Positions 34,327 through 45,753 are shown, counted from the stretch's first letter. The stretch is DNA of 64,000 nt from Rutstroemia sp. NJR-2017a BVV2 (GCA_002946415.1 NJPS01000010.1:310001-374000); one strand, 5' to 3'. Notes: a model not told the origin generated them from the sequence alone. Numbers and translations are program-made.

Positions 34327-35671
34327 TGGATTTTATTGCATTGGGGTGCAAGAATCGCTGGTACCTCAACTCGAGATGGTATGGTGAGGATACAACTTTC
34401 TGCTCGCTCAACAGCCGAAAGTCTAGATACCGAGATTCACCTCAGCTGACATTTCCCATTCCAGACTCGAAAATCCGATTTTCCGTATCCTCGTGAATCA
34501 CAATGCCTTTGATGCGAATCATGAATGATGGTATAACAAAACCTCGCGGCTGCCGGAGCGAGGTTGATTTAAGGTGTGTGCCGATCATAAGCGGCAGCTG
34601 CGAGATGACATGGCTGTGGGTCCGCATGAAGGCCTATCATGGAGAACATGGAAGGAATGAGAGCCTCTACAAAGCTCAACTATGTAGAGTTGCTGTTCGA
34701 CCAGCTCTGCAGCAGTATTACTTGCATTCGTCATGGTATGTTAAACAGTTCCAAGGACCCAACGAGAATTGGTGTACAGCTGCCAAGATTGTCTATACCC
34801 GTCAAGAACACTTGGGTATTTCAACACTCAAACTTCAACTATTCTAAGAGTTTAAAGAAGATGCACCATTTTGGTAGTCTAAAATTTTGTAATACAGGTG
34901 TTTGAACATACTCCTAAACTGCAATATGGAGATTACGTGAAGTTGTTCGCAACTTGTGGAGCTTGAACCGACAGTGACTCTGGTACGAAAGCCGACGCAG
35001 ACATTGCGACTAAAGCTTCAAATGCAATGAAGTTGCTCTCCAGCGACCTGAGGACAATTCTAGACACAATTAGTCGTATTAGTCTACAGAATCTAATCAC
35101 TGGATCGAAGGTAGTTACACACTGGACACATATCACACAAGCTCAGCCCTGCGAGCACACCGAATTATAAACCAAAATAGCACTTTTATATTGTTCTACG
35201 AAACTATGAGTGATATTTCCTATTAACTTTTGATTGCAGCTTGTTATCCCGTTATATTTGGCTCCCTCACGAGACACTCATGTGTCACACAGAGCCATGA
35301 TTCGAGTCGAGCTGGAATTCCCAACTGCCCAAGTCCTGCCGGACAACAAACGGATGGTCAGTATATTTCGGTCACAATCCCCTGTTTTCCCCTTAGCATA
35401 AAATCGCCACTCCCTCAACCCAAGCAAAGATTCTTGCCGTGTTTTCATCTGGTCTGGTGAAAGTCTACTCGATTAGACCAGACCATATAACGAGTAGCTG
35501 CCCGTTTCGCAGGGCAGTCGGGTAGTGCACCCCTCGTTTTCATTCCGTGCCCAGTTTCCACGGGCCCTCATACGGTTTCTGGATAGAGCAACAATTGAGG
35601 TGGCCATCACCGGCTCGACAACATATCATCTTCTCCTTGATCCTCCTGCCTCGCACCAGGCGCGCAGACCT
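34327..35671. other. Longest gap inside the array
   Basis: About 1.3 kb with no convincing gene. Several plus-strand frames (34503-34847, 35230-35460) start with ATG but have no array signature, no low-complexity acidic region and no intron logic. Could hold a fully eroded member. Confidence 0.4.
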
Positions 35672-36599
35672 TCAAGCACGCAGGTCCCACGCAAGCCCAT
35701 GCGACCGCATAAACTTTACCACAGGCTCACACCTCGCTATTCTCAACCACAACTTCTCCTGACCGGCGGAACACATCTTTAGATACCCAGCCCATGAGTA
35801 TCCGTTGCCGACACTCTCAAACTCAAGCTCCTTTTGCATCTCAGCAATATCGACGTAGAATGTATCGTCCAGTCGACACAAACACTCGTGGTCAGAGAGA
35901 GCAAGCGCATCAATAGCCACTCTTCGAGCTCCGTCGTCGATGGAAACTTTGAGGATGACATCGCCGTCATTTTCGTCGCCGTCTTGGAGCTCTTCGATTT
36001 TGATTTCGACTTGAGGAATTTGTGGTACTGAATCGTGGTTGTTGAAATCCACTGCATATTTCTCTCTCTCTTCATCGTCGCACGTTATATAGTTGTCGAT
36101 TATCGTTTGCGTTTCTTCGCCTACTTCGATTTCCTCATCCTCTCTATCCAAGTCACTGTCGTAGTCTCCATTATTCCGCATCATATGACTGCTCCAGTCA
36201 TTCACCCCCACGCTTTTTAAATATGATTTCATCCTTCTGTCCCACTGGAGTTGCTTAAATCTATTTGCATCCGGATGCAGAAACTAGAATATTGATCAGA
36301 GTCATTAGTATGCGCGTCTAAACCAATCCTATCCCTCAGGAGCTCCATCCGTCTGCGCCGAATATAAATCGTGAATCAATCAACGAACAAGAGGGAAAAG
36401 CTCAACTCACAGGGTCATCCACTGGTCTTTTAAACTCGGGAGTATAATAAATATTATTTTCTTCGTCCTCATCTCCTAGTCTGACGAACTCATGTTCCAT
36501 GCCTATGCAAACGGCCCCGTCGAATTCCCATGGATTATTCTCGTCCGAATATGGCTGAAAGGCGCGCAGATACCTAGAGCCTTTGAGAATGGACGACAT
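35672..36599 (-). CDS. Array gene 7: 266-aa acidic protein, no LRxxW tail
   Basis: Two exons, complement(35672..36283, 36411..36599); 127-nt intron with GTGAGT donor and a TACTAATGAC branch. Start MSSILKGSRYL at 36599. Residues 100-150 are acidic; VEIKIEELQDGDENDGDVIL (about 160-180) parallels IDVEVSIYDEDDGDAISVML of array gene 8, the best evidence that it belongs here. The C-terminal 60 residues (FYVDIAEMQKELEF, EPVVKFMRSHGLAW) have the spacing of the other tails but lack the L-R-x-x-W core. Function unknown. Confidence 0.65.
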
Positions 36600-37165
36600 G
36601 ATGATAAAATGCTGGGAGTTTCTTGTGCTTGTTTTTTGTCCTTGCATGTTATTTCGCGGGTTTTTATCTTGGGGAAGGAGCGTCGAATTTTTAGGTGGTG
36701 TATGAACAACTTGTGTAGAACTGCCGTTTGCTGTACTTACAGGCAAGAAATTTTCGAAGTCCAGATTTGCTGAATTGATTTGAGATGGTCTTTTTCTCAT
36801 TGGTTCCTGCCTTCTGTATCTTCAAAAACACTCATAGTGAATTGAAGGACACATCTAACTTTCACATGCCTCGAGACTTTGCTTACAGACTTCCGGCTTT
36901 TTATACTACAATTACGATTCACGAGCATACTCATTTCCCAAAATTGAGCCGAAATATGCATCTATTCTCATTTCAGTCCGAGTCCTAGTTGGTCATTTAT
37001 GCCCGCGCCTTGTTTGTTTCCCTCAGAAATCTCGCAGCTCTAATCATGAGCCTCCATCCATTCCATATGCGTTCCGAAAATGCAATCATAGTTTCTCCTT
37101 CCGTTTTGTGAATGCGCCAAATCCAACCGTAGAATTGTCCAAAACGCCTTAGCACCCACATCAGT
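36600..37165. other. Intergenic within the array
   Basis: Promoter of array gene 7; the frame is open upstream to 36800 and an upstream ATG exists, so a longer N-terminus is possible. Otherwise nothing seen. Confidence 0.45.
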
Positions 37166-38107
37166 TCATTGTCCTTCTTCCTCCATCTCCATACGAACAA
37201 CAGTCCGGCAGTACCTTAGGGGAGATGGTGTTGCAGCCCACCAATTGCGACCCACTCGCTTCACCTTGTAGATGGATGTGTCCTTGATCTCTATTTCTGT
37301 ATGTTCGATACGCAGTACATCGCCTGTGAGTGGATCTTGAGTTTTGCGGTCTTGAGTTGCAGTCCGTGAATTCAACAAGTCACAGGCGCCAAAGTGAGAG
37401 AGAGATGGTTCAGCATTCAATAATGGTAGAAGGGTTGCACTGCGGGCCTTCAGAACTGTCTCCGGTCGATTATAAGACTGGTCGTCATCCGAGTCTCTAG
37501 CAATTTCGACTTCATAACTTTCCATGCCCCAAAATCTCTTCAACTGGTCTTCCTTGGCCGAAGGATCGCACTCAGAGGTACCCCATGCTGTCACGGCTTT
37601 CTCGTCTTTCCTTTCTTCGTAATGATCTTCCTCGGCTTCCAACATCACGGATATAGCATCGCCGTCATCTTCGTCGTAAATTGAAACTTCAACATCGATC
37701 TTGCCAGTGAAACACGGCATGCTCTGCTTGCTCAAGAATTTGCGGGGATTCTCGGCACGACGCATCATTTCCACTGCAGCGTTCTTTGTCAAGTCGGTCA
37801 AGTCGCAGCTGAATTCATAATATTCGAACGGTGGGTTGAATTGAAGGGGAGAGATTTTCTGGTCGCAAAATAAGTGGCTATATTTTTAGAAGCATTAGAA
37901 TTGACTCACGTAGCACTTTGTTTCATGAGAAACCCTCTTAGTAAGTTTGAGGGGTACACTTTCGGGTGGAAGGGATATCGACGTTCGATTCGTAGATTGA
38001 TAGTCTTGCAGGTCCTGCTCTTTGGATACTGCATTCTCAAAGGCGTTGATGACCTCCTCGGCCCATGACCCCACCATGGATGGTAACAGTTCAACCAGAG
38101 TTGCCAT
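37166..38107 (-). CDS. Array gene 8: 296-aa acidic protein with LRYCRTV signature
   Basis: Two exons, complement(37166..37858, 37910..38107); 51-nt intron, GTGAGT donor, gaccag acceptor. The nearer tatag acceptor would break the frame. N-terminus has SWAEEVINAFENA (13-25), like FDWADDVIEAA in array gene 2. The middle holds IDVEVSIYDEDDGDAISVML (about 105-124), shared with gene 7. Near the end is YKVKRVGRNWW, then SPLRYCRTVV (278-287) plus a nine-residue acidic tail. It therefore links three different array members through three separate segments. No known domain; probably intracellular. Confidence 0.72.
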
Positions 38108-39039
38108 ATTCGATTCACTCGAGATTGAGGTTATTGCGAATGCTGTAAGACTGTAAAACTGAACTGGATGTGGATGCAATGACTTATAAACCGCCTCTCA
38201 ACCTTCGAGAGCTCAGCATAAATATAATTTTTGAAATAAGATCGTACGAGATATATTAAACTTTGAATTGTGGTCATAAGAACTATATGAAGAGATTAAG
38301 AAGAATATTATGAGCCACTGGATCATAGGGAACAACAAGATGTCTAAATAGATCAATTTAACTTTTAAAATCAGCTGCTCAATAGGTAAATAAGATCACC
38401 AGTGGTCAGTGAGAGTATATGGTGATAGAGCACGGAGAAAGTGCTCACAGAACAATAGTCTGAATAGAAGAGAATAGATTTAAGACAATAGGGTGAATCA
38501 TTTGCAGCGACTGACACATTAAGTTTGGTTCACGAAAAAGTGAAGTTTTTGAAGTGACTAGACAGGAGAGCAAGCAGGTGACTTCGGCGGAGAGAGAAAC
38601 GCAGTGAATAACATTAAAAGTTATGCATAGTTGAAAGATTTTTCAGATGATGCAGGTGAAAACAGCGGTGGGTTACTTAATTATCGATTGGGAATTCTAT
38701 GTGTGTTTTATATTATCAATGTTGGTGAAAAGGGGTAAGTGAAACAGCTTCTCCTTTCGCGCCCTTGTATTGGATTCGGATGCACATCACTAGTGATGTC
38801 GCTGGTAACGGACTTCCAGATGCTCCTTGCTCATCTATCGCTATATGTCAGGAGGGAAAAGGGGAGGTCATGTGAATAATTACCACACTGAGAAGAGTGT
38901 TATGTCTGCGGCCCGAATGGAAAGTCAAAGAAATAAACTCGTACTACAATTTCCTTTCTTGCAACTCTTTTTGTTCCACTTTTGTTTTAAGAGGATCTAT
39001 ACCCTCTATCATTATGTTCATAGTGTCTGAGTAAGGCTC
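38108..39039. other. AT-rich spacer in the array
   Basis: Promoter of array gene 8 followed by about 0.7 kb of AT-rich sequence. No gene seen on either strand. Confidence 0.5.
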
Positions 39040-39531
39040 TTACCGGCTTCTTCTCCTTTCTCTCACGCTCCTCCCTTTTTCTTCTCTCAGAATCTCAAGT
39101 GCCGCGGCCTCCCTCTTCCTCCATTTTTCTTCTCTCAGAGTCTTAAGTGCCGCGGCCTTCCTTTCTTCATCCGTCATATTACTCATATACGTCCAGAAAG
39201 TTCTTAGATTGCTCGATCTTCGACACATATATTTTCCAAGCTTTTTGTCATCCTTGACAAGAAGTATAAGCTCGGTTAGTGTACGTTCAGCTGTTGTTAC
39301 ATGAATGCCATGCTCATCTTGTAACACTCTTTTTTGCTCGGCGATTAAGGGTGCCATTTCTTCTGGGGTCTTTGGTATTTGGCGTCGCATTGGCTTGTCT
39401 GGAAGCGGTGTTCGCGATCTCGACCTGCCTCTTTTCCGAGTGTTTCTTTGCGGACTGGCTAGGTCTAGAAGATGTGTTCGCATTTTAGACGTCACTTCGA
39501 TTGCGGTTGGGGTTGAGTTTGTGGTTGCCAT
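39040..39531 (-). CDS. Array gene 9: 163-aa basic protein with LRTFWTY signature
   Basis: Single exon from ATG 39531. Residues 31-50 are Arg-rich (TRKRGRSRSRTPLPDK), a likely nuclear signal. HGIHVTTAERTLTELIL (74-90) and SNLRTFWTYMSN (107-118) align with the tail of array gene 3. After the signature is a 45-residue charged coil with an internal repeat (EERKAAALKTLREEK, then KREAAALEILREEK), absent from the other members. The last codon overlaps a GTAAGA sequence, so a further 3' exon cannot be excluded. Function unknown. Confidence 0.68.
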   Translation of the reverse strand: MATTNSTPTAIEVTSKMRTHLLDLASPQRNTRKRGRSRSRTPLPDKPMRRQIPKTPEEMAPLIAEQKRVLQDEHGIHVTTAERTLTELILLVKDDKKLGKYMCRRSSNLRTFWTYMSNMTDEERKAAALKTLREEKWRKREAAALEILREEKGRSVRERRRSR

Positions 39532-39874
39532 TGCGATCTTAGATGAGGATTAAGATGATGCCTTTTCTGTTTGGAGTTTCGGAGAAGAGTCCTCGCCAAG
39601 TGTGGTATGTATCTAAACGACCTGTATGGTATCTGTGAAGTAGTTTGAGCCGACGTTTTACAAGATAATTCTTACCTCTTATTCTACAACCCTATGGACG
39701 TGACTTCATCTCGGGTTTGTAGAGCAGCTCTTATGTTTCGCATCTGGCGTTATTCTTTGGTACAGAGTAACAGAGGTCAAACAGAACAATCCCATTGATT
39801 GAGTTTTCCAGAAAGCCATGAATGAAAGACATTACAAAGCGATGTGAACTGTAAAACAAAAGAATTCCGACACC
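39532..39874. other. Intergenic, right edge of the array
   Basis: Promoter of array gene 9 and 3' flank of the SDR gene. Nothing else seen. Confidence 0.5.
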
Positions 39875-40841
39875 CTAGTTCATAACAATCCCACCATCAA
39901 TAATCAAAGTTTGTCCTGTCATGTAATCGCTGTCTGGGCTAGCCAAATAACTGACGCACTTCGCAACATCTTCAGGAACGCTCGTTCTTCCCAGAGCAAT
40001 CAAGTCTTCTGAGTACTTCTTAATAGTTTCTCCCTTCTGCACACCCCTAGTCTTTCCCAGCTCCTCGTCAATCAAATCCCACATGGCTGTACCAACGATT
40101 CCTGGTGCGTAGCCGTTGACTGTGATTTTGTGCTCCGCCATTTCCATCGCGAAAGCTTGTGTGAATCCCCGAACAGCGAACTTGGACGCACTGTAGTGCG
40201 AAAGCATGGCGAATGGCTTGAATGCAACGATACTGGAGACTCGCTCAGTACCGAATCTAGAAACAAAAGTACAAGGACACCTACCTTGCAGCACCAACAA
40301 TCTTTCCACCTCCACCTTGCTTGATCATTTGCTTCGCAGCAGCACTGTAGCAGTTGAAGACACCAAACACGTTCACCTCAAACATTCTCCTGACATCATC
40401 CTCCGACAATGATAGGAGCGATTTGACTTGCGCAATGCCTGCATTGGCGATCATGACATTGAGATTCCCGAGGTTTTTAACGGATGCTTCAATGAGTCCT
40501 TCTACCTCGCTAAGCTTTGAAACATCTGCGACATGCCCATATGATGCTCGTCCCAGATCCTGGATCTCTTTGACGGTCTAGATGAATCAGCGATGAATTT
40601 TCAGAAGACTCTCAGCAACAGACCTCATCGATGCCAACTTTATTAGCCGAAATGTCATTGATACAGACATCGAAGCCATCCTGGGCCAGTCGAATGGCAA
40701 TTGATTTTCCTCTGTCATCACCTGGTTAACTCCACAATCTACCGAGGAAAGGGTCCAGCAAACGCACATTCCTCTCGCAGAGCCCGTGACAATTGCCGTC
40801 CTCTTCCCATAATCCTTCGTAACCGCAGTGCTACTGGCCAT
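39875..40841 (-). CDS. Short-chain dehydrogenase, acetoin/diacetyl reductase-like
   Basis: Four exons, complement(39875..40232, 40285..40577, 40624..40711, 40768..40841), 270 aa. Classical SDR: TGSARGIGK cofactor loop (19-27, rebuilt across intron 1), NAG motif in MIANAGIAQ, catalytic S152, Y165 and K169 (YSASK), and the C-terminal YMTGQTLIIDGG. Closest in feel to meso-2,3-butanediol dehydrogenase/diacetyl reductases, which reduce acetoin or diacetyl with NAD(P)H; exact substrate not provable here. Intron 2 has an unusual GTCTGT donor and intron 1 GTGCGT, both needed for the frame. Palindromic sites and a CCAAT box lie 210-285 bp upstream. Confidence 0.9.
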
Positions 40842-42833
40842 TCTGAAATGTTGTCTTGTTGTTACACAGCGTCTTGTGAGTACAAAGAGCAGGAGCGTTT
40901 CGCTGGAATGGTCTAAGGATGGACCTCATATTTATATAAGCAGAACTTGTGCCGGATAATTCGAGGGGAAGTGCCAGAAGGTGCCATCATAATTGGCTTC
41001 GAGTCTGTGTTTGAACGCCATAGTATGAAGAGGGGTAGGATGAGATAGTATCCGGGGTTACGGAATTTGGCCGCAGGAGCTTAACCCCACGATTACCCCA
41101 CCTTCTTGGGGTGGGTTCCGATTGGTCCAGTCATTATGGTTCTCCTCCTCGTAGCTCTCAGATCTCGGTCAACCTTCTTGAAGAATAAAAACCATGCTAA
41201 GCGTCGTTTGAGGGGCAGAATCCAGCACACTTACGACTCGAAAGCCTCGGAATGAAGACGCGAAGAAGCACAGCAGGGAATAATGGAGCATTATGGTTGC
41301 TCGCTCTGTTTCCTGTGTGTTAGAACATTGACAGTTTCACGTTACTACTAAATGCTGATTTGATAGAGATAGATCGAGAGTCATTGATTCTGGGACCATT
41401 CAGCCTCTCGTGAGTTCACAGGAGTCAGATAAGTCGCCTATGTCGGCTACCTCCTTCTCCACGCAATCTGGTAGGCTCTCCTACAACTGTCATCGTACCT
41501 ATGAGTCCAGATATACCTACGCCTCATGACACCCACCTTGGCCATTTGTACAGACGAGTCTCTACCAATATTTGGGAGCTGCGAAGGATACATTAAGAGT
41601 GAGCATGGCAATTCTGCAATGCAGCTTGTCAAGATACAGGCCTGGTCTCAGTCAATAAAAATCGACAGAAACCAGTGGATGTGAATCCCAATCGCTCGTT
41701 AGTACGGCAAAAACCCTGTCAGGAATTCACGTATGGAAATTCAAATTGCAGTCGTATATACTCTTCTAACTTTGGAAAAGGCTTTCTTTGGGAGAGACAT
41801 TGCAATGTCGTCGAACACAATCGAATAGACGCCCCGTAGCATCATCGACGGTATGTGGATGAAGTTGCATCGCCTGCCAGAAATGCAGAGGCTACGACGG
41901 CAGGTATATACGAAAGATTTTCCAGCTCGGCATTCATGACTCGGGGACGTTCATTTACACACGGAGATCTTCCCCTGATCGATCCGTATACACGTCAATA
42001 TTGCGTGGTTCGACAAGTTATGCGTTGAACTCCGATGATACGCATGCTAGAGTGTCCTGCACGGGATCTTTATTGGTAATGGATTGCAGGCATCGATGAG
42101 TCCTGTCGTAGTGTTGCTTAAATAGAGGCCACACTGCGATTTGCGGGGATAATGCAATCCTTCGGATAGCAACACCCACGACACCCACAGGACCCTGCAC
42201 CGCCTGCATCTGTTTATTACCCTCCAAATCCAGGATGTCAATTACGGAGTGGCTTCTCAAAATACCACTCCAGCCCTACACCGGCGAGAGATACCCCGAG
42301 CACTACTCGGAAGATGTTTCATTATGAATTTCTATTCCCTAACCATCGACAACAATTGGAGGAACCAACTCACCTCACACCTCACCCCGAGCCTGAAACA
42401 AATGCTTTCATCCCACTAAAGTAGGATTGTGCACTTGCGGCCCAGGCACGAGACATGAAACAAGCTCGGAGCCAACCCAACCGTTCCTGCGGGATCAAAC
42501 GAACCATCAAACTATCGATTGCGCGAAAAAAACTATTGTCACCATTTCCGTTCTGGGAACCGGCCGCATACATCTATTGCTGACCCCGCGAAACCATGTC
42601 CCTACTCTCTACATTTCGTTGCATGTCTGAATTTTAGCTTCGTCTGGTTGTGTACTAGTCTACTGGATTTCATCTGCTGGATGTGTTTAGCTGAGCAAAT
42701 ACCTGACGAGTGCGAAAGCGAGAAGCGGCAGTAGTGGGCGCGCTTCGCCACATTGCATGGTTGGATCAACAGTTGGTTGGTCGGGTGAAGATAGTAGGTA
42801 TTATTTGTGTGTCTCTGGTAATACAATGGTACT
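40842..42833. other. Long intergenic region
   Basis: About 2 kb. First 300 bp is the SDR promoter with the dyads. The rest has only short frames (for example 42018-42260 minus starts from TTG) and no recognisable gene. Confidence 0.5.
41054..41125. promoter_or_regulatory. Nested GC-rich dyads and a CCAAT box
   Basis: GGGGTTA (41054-41060) pairs with TAACCCC (41082-41088), and CCCACC (41097-41102) with GGTGGG (41110-41115); ATTGG (41121-41125) is CCAAT on the minus strand. They stand out in AT-biased DNA 210-285 bp upstream of the SDR start. Probably transcription-factor sites; which factor is unknown. Confidence 0.4.
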
Positions 42834-44005
42834 CTATAGCTTGGAATCTGAATTATCAACGTCGAAAAGATTCGTGAAGGCTGTGTATACTTCTGCAGTG
42901 AGATCACTGGCTTGTAAACTTCTGCCCTTCTTGGCGAAGGATAGCCTTGAGCATTCCTGTTGAGTGTTAGGACTGTGCGATGGACACAAGGTAAGAGGAT
43001 GGAAGACTCACCCTTGTGATACTACTGCCTCCGAAAGCTGCGAGAGCCAAGGATTCTACCTCATCGATGTCTCCGTCGTGATCCCAAAGTTTGTCCAAGT
43101 ATGCCCGTCGCCATGCCAAGAATGTTGCCAGACTACCGGTCAACGTATCACCCTGCCCACCACTCCTCTTCAATCCACCTTGGAGATCACTAATGAATGT
43201 CTTATCCCCATTAGAGATGTAGTCATTTCCTCCCTTCTGAATGACCGTCACCCCACCGAAGGCCTTGGCCAACTTCTCCGCACCCTCTTCCGCCTTCAAC
43301 CCATCAACATCAATATTCTTACTCTTACAAAGTCTCCCAAACTCCACCACATTAGGCGTCAGTATACACTCTCTGTATCCCTGAATAATCTCAGGTTTGG
43401 TTTGCGCAATCAATAATCCATCCGCATCTAGCACAAAAGGCACCTTTTGATTTCTAGCCTCCTGGAGAATCTTTTCGCAAGTCTCATGCATAAGCTTGTC
43501 TCGACCCAAACCAGGCCCCACCACTATCACATGTAATCGAGGCAGCATATCTATCACGGTTTGCGCGATGGAGCTTGCGGACTCGTTTTCTTGTATATGG
43601 GTCGTTTGACGCATCAAGGGATGAACCATCAAGTTGGGGGAGTAGGATTTGATGACTTGCGCGGCTTGAGGTTCGCAGATGACATGGCTCTGTAAAAATA
43701 CTCATCAGTTCCATACAATCGCATAGAGAGCGACTGAATGAATGGGGAAAAGAATCGTACCAAATCTGCGCCCAGTCTCGCACTAGCCATAGCAGAGAAA
43801 TATGGTGCACCAGTATAGTCCTCACACCCTCCAATAACTGCCACTCGACCATGCTGACCTTTATCCTCATCAGCACATCGTCATTGTTTATTCATCGCAG
43901 AGACATACCCTTGTGGAAGCTCCCCAGCATGGGAGGAATCATCTTCCCGACTCTCGACAGTAAATTTCTCGTCGTTTGCGACATGGCTGGAGAATTGTCG
44001 GACAT
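42834..44005 (-). CDS. ATP-dependent NAD(P)H-hydrate dehydratase
   Basis: Four exons, complement(42834..42956, 43012..43689, 43761..43858, 43909..44005), 331 aa. Repairs hydrated NADH/NADPH (NAD(P)HX) back to the active cofactor using ATP; ribokinase-like YjeF C-terminal fold. Visible: [20 protein letters not shown] (around the exon 1/2 joint), [30 protein letters not shown] and GGQGDTLTG with the catalytic aspartate. The last exon ends [12 protein letters not shown], typical for the family. First in-frame ATG is 44005; a second at 43984 would remove seven residues. Complete, no damage seen. Confidence 0.93.
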
Positions 44006-44528
44006 TTGCAAGGAATCCAATTGTGTATGTAAGAGACAAAGGATCACAGTGGATGATTTCGTGGATTTAAGGCGTAGATGAAGAAGCGTGCTGAAAGAGT
44101 GACATCGACTTGAAGTACTCGACTGGCCATGTACGGATCCGCATAGTGAAGGTCGATGACGTATGATTTTTGTGCAGCAAAGACTTATCTTCTAGCACTG
44201 CTCTGCATGTCATATTACTGGAGCCCGGCCGGACAGCGCTTAATATGAAAAATGGATTTTGGGATGCGCTTTTGCTGGGCGATAGCGATTCTAGTGCAAT
44301 TGTTTGAAATGACCGTCATTGACCGTTTCTAGTTTTTGGCACTGTCAACAATTTTAAAGTGTAGTACAAGCGATTTTTGCCCCTCTATCCGCCGAAAGTG
44401 GATCACAAATTCTCACGATAGCAGGACAGTATGATCAGGGCTTATTTATCCAATTCAGTTCATTAAATAGTACAGTAAATGGGTATACAGTTCCAGTCAA
44501 TTAATTATGACCACGTCGGATATTACAT
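44006..44528. other. Intergenic
   Basis: Promoter of the NAD(P)HX dehydratase gene and 3' flank of SIL1. Nothing else seen. Confidence 0.55.
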
Positions 44529-45716
44529 TCACAATTCATCCCGCTCAACACTTCCGCCAACTTCACCAATCTTGTCCAAAAACTCCTTCATCCATTCCTT
44601 GTTGCCTCCATTGGTGGCAGAGAATTCTTTGCCATACCATGCCCAACACGAGTCATTTCTCACACCTTCCGAACACTGCTTATCTCCATGTTGGATCGTG
44701 TCTTTGCTGGGCCATACACCCATCTTTGCGCCCATGCTTTCGTCAAGAAAGTTATCCATAAGAAGCTGGACAATGCGCTTACGGACAACATCATACTCTG
44801 ATCCTGACATCATGAAGATTGCCTGCAAGTACGAAGGGCCATTTTGTTCGAGGAAAGATGATTGAACAGCCGGTGACTTGATAAGGCCGTTGAGCGCGGA
44901 TACTTGAGACTTGAGTGTCGAAGGCGAGGCAGAAGATAGTTTCAAGTGCAGAAGGGGAATGAGCTCGTCTATGGAACTGACCCCCTTACATTTCGGATTC
45001 ATAACGCGATCTTTCGAATCGGCTAAGGAGGAAATAGCTTTGGGGTTGTTCTGAAGTGAGTTGGAAAGGATAGCGGATGCCGCGTGATCGTCACCTTCTC
45101 CGGCCTGTACTGAATCCAAAGCCATAAGACAAATTAGATTTGACAGAGCCTCTCGATCGGCGATTATTTCAGATCCATAGTAAATGTCGTGGGAAAGCTC
45201 CGAAAGCTCAGATAGTGCCGATTGAAGGGATGTATCCAATTTCTTCAAAGAGATCAAAGAGTTCTTGAAGGTTTCAAAATCAGTCGACGATGGAGGAGGA
45301 GGTTGCACCTTTCCGTGAGCTTCATAAGCTGGTGCATCGGGTGGTGGCTGTGGCTCATCTACAGGCTTTTCTTCAGCGTCTTGGATGACCACCATGCCTT
45401 GCTCTGTAGATATCTCAACAGCTTGAACGTCTTCCTCGTCCTCCATGGGAACGTTGAGCCGAGCTTCTTTCTGTCCGGATGAAATGTTTAACCGTACATG
45501 TAAGCCGGGCGGAATATCTTGTCCTGGCTTGATAGTTTGAAAGTCCTTGGTTGGTTGAAACAGTCGCGGATAACACTCTGCTGAGTCCTCGGTGGGGCAT
45601 ATGAGTTCCGTGTCAGCGGATGGTGAAGGACTCGGGTCTGTTCCAAATGCTCGCGCAAATATCGGGAGACTGAGCCAAGCCAGGCTCAGTATAGTGCGGA
45701 GATGCATATGCACCAT
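44529..45716 (-). CDS. SIL1: SIL1 nucleotide exchange factor of ER Hsp70 (Kar2/BiP)
   Basis: Single exon, 395 aa from ATG 45716. Signal peptide MHLRTILSLAWLSLPIFARA; luminal protein that releases ADP from BiP during protein import and folding. Conserved N-terminal block with LICPTEDSAECYPRLFQPTKDF (Cys pair, about 38-60), PGQDIPPGLHVRLN, then the armadillo-like helical repeats with SALSELSELSHDIYYGSEI. The C-terminus is RDEL, an HDEL-class ER retention signal. Length fits Sls1/Sil1. Its start is only 37 bp from the stop of the chromodomain gene upstream on the same strand. Confidence 0.92.
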   Translation of the reverse strand: MVHMHLRTILSLAWLSLPIFARAFGTDPSPSPSADTELICPTEDSAECYPRLFQPTKDFQTIKPGQDIPPGLHVRLNISSGQKEARLNVPMEDEEDVQAVEISTEQGMVVIQDAEEKPVDEPQPPPDAPAYEAHGKVQPPPPSSTDFETFKNSLISLKKLDTSLQSALSELSELSHDIYYGSEIIADREALSNLICLMALDSVQAGEGDDHAASAILSNSLQNNPKAISSLADSKDRVMNPKCKGVSSIDELIPLLHLKLSSASPSTLKSQVSALNGLIKSPAVQSSFLEQNGPSYLQAIFMMSGSEYDVVRKRIVQLLMDNFLDESMGAKMGVWPSKDTIQHGDKQCSEGVRNDSCWAWYGKEFSATNGGNKEWMKEFLDKIGEVGGSVERDEL

Positions 45717-45753
45717 TTTTTTGAGGTATCAGTAAACGCCTGAGCGGCCTATC

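Noticed and set aside
42018..42260. 80-codon minus frame upstream of the NAD(P)HX dehydratase
   Set aside because: Starts only from TTG and has no recognisable family or intron logic.
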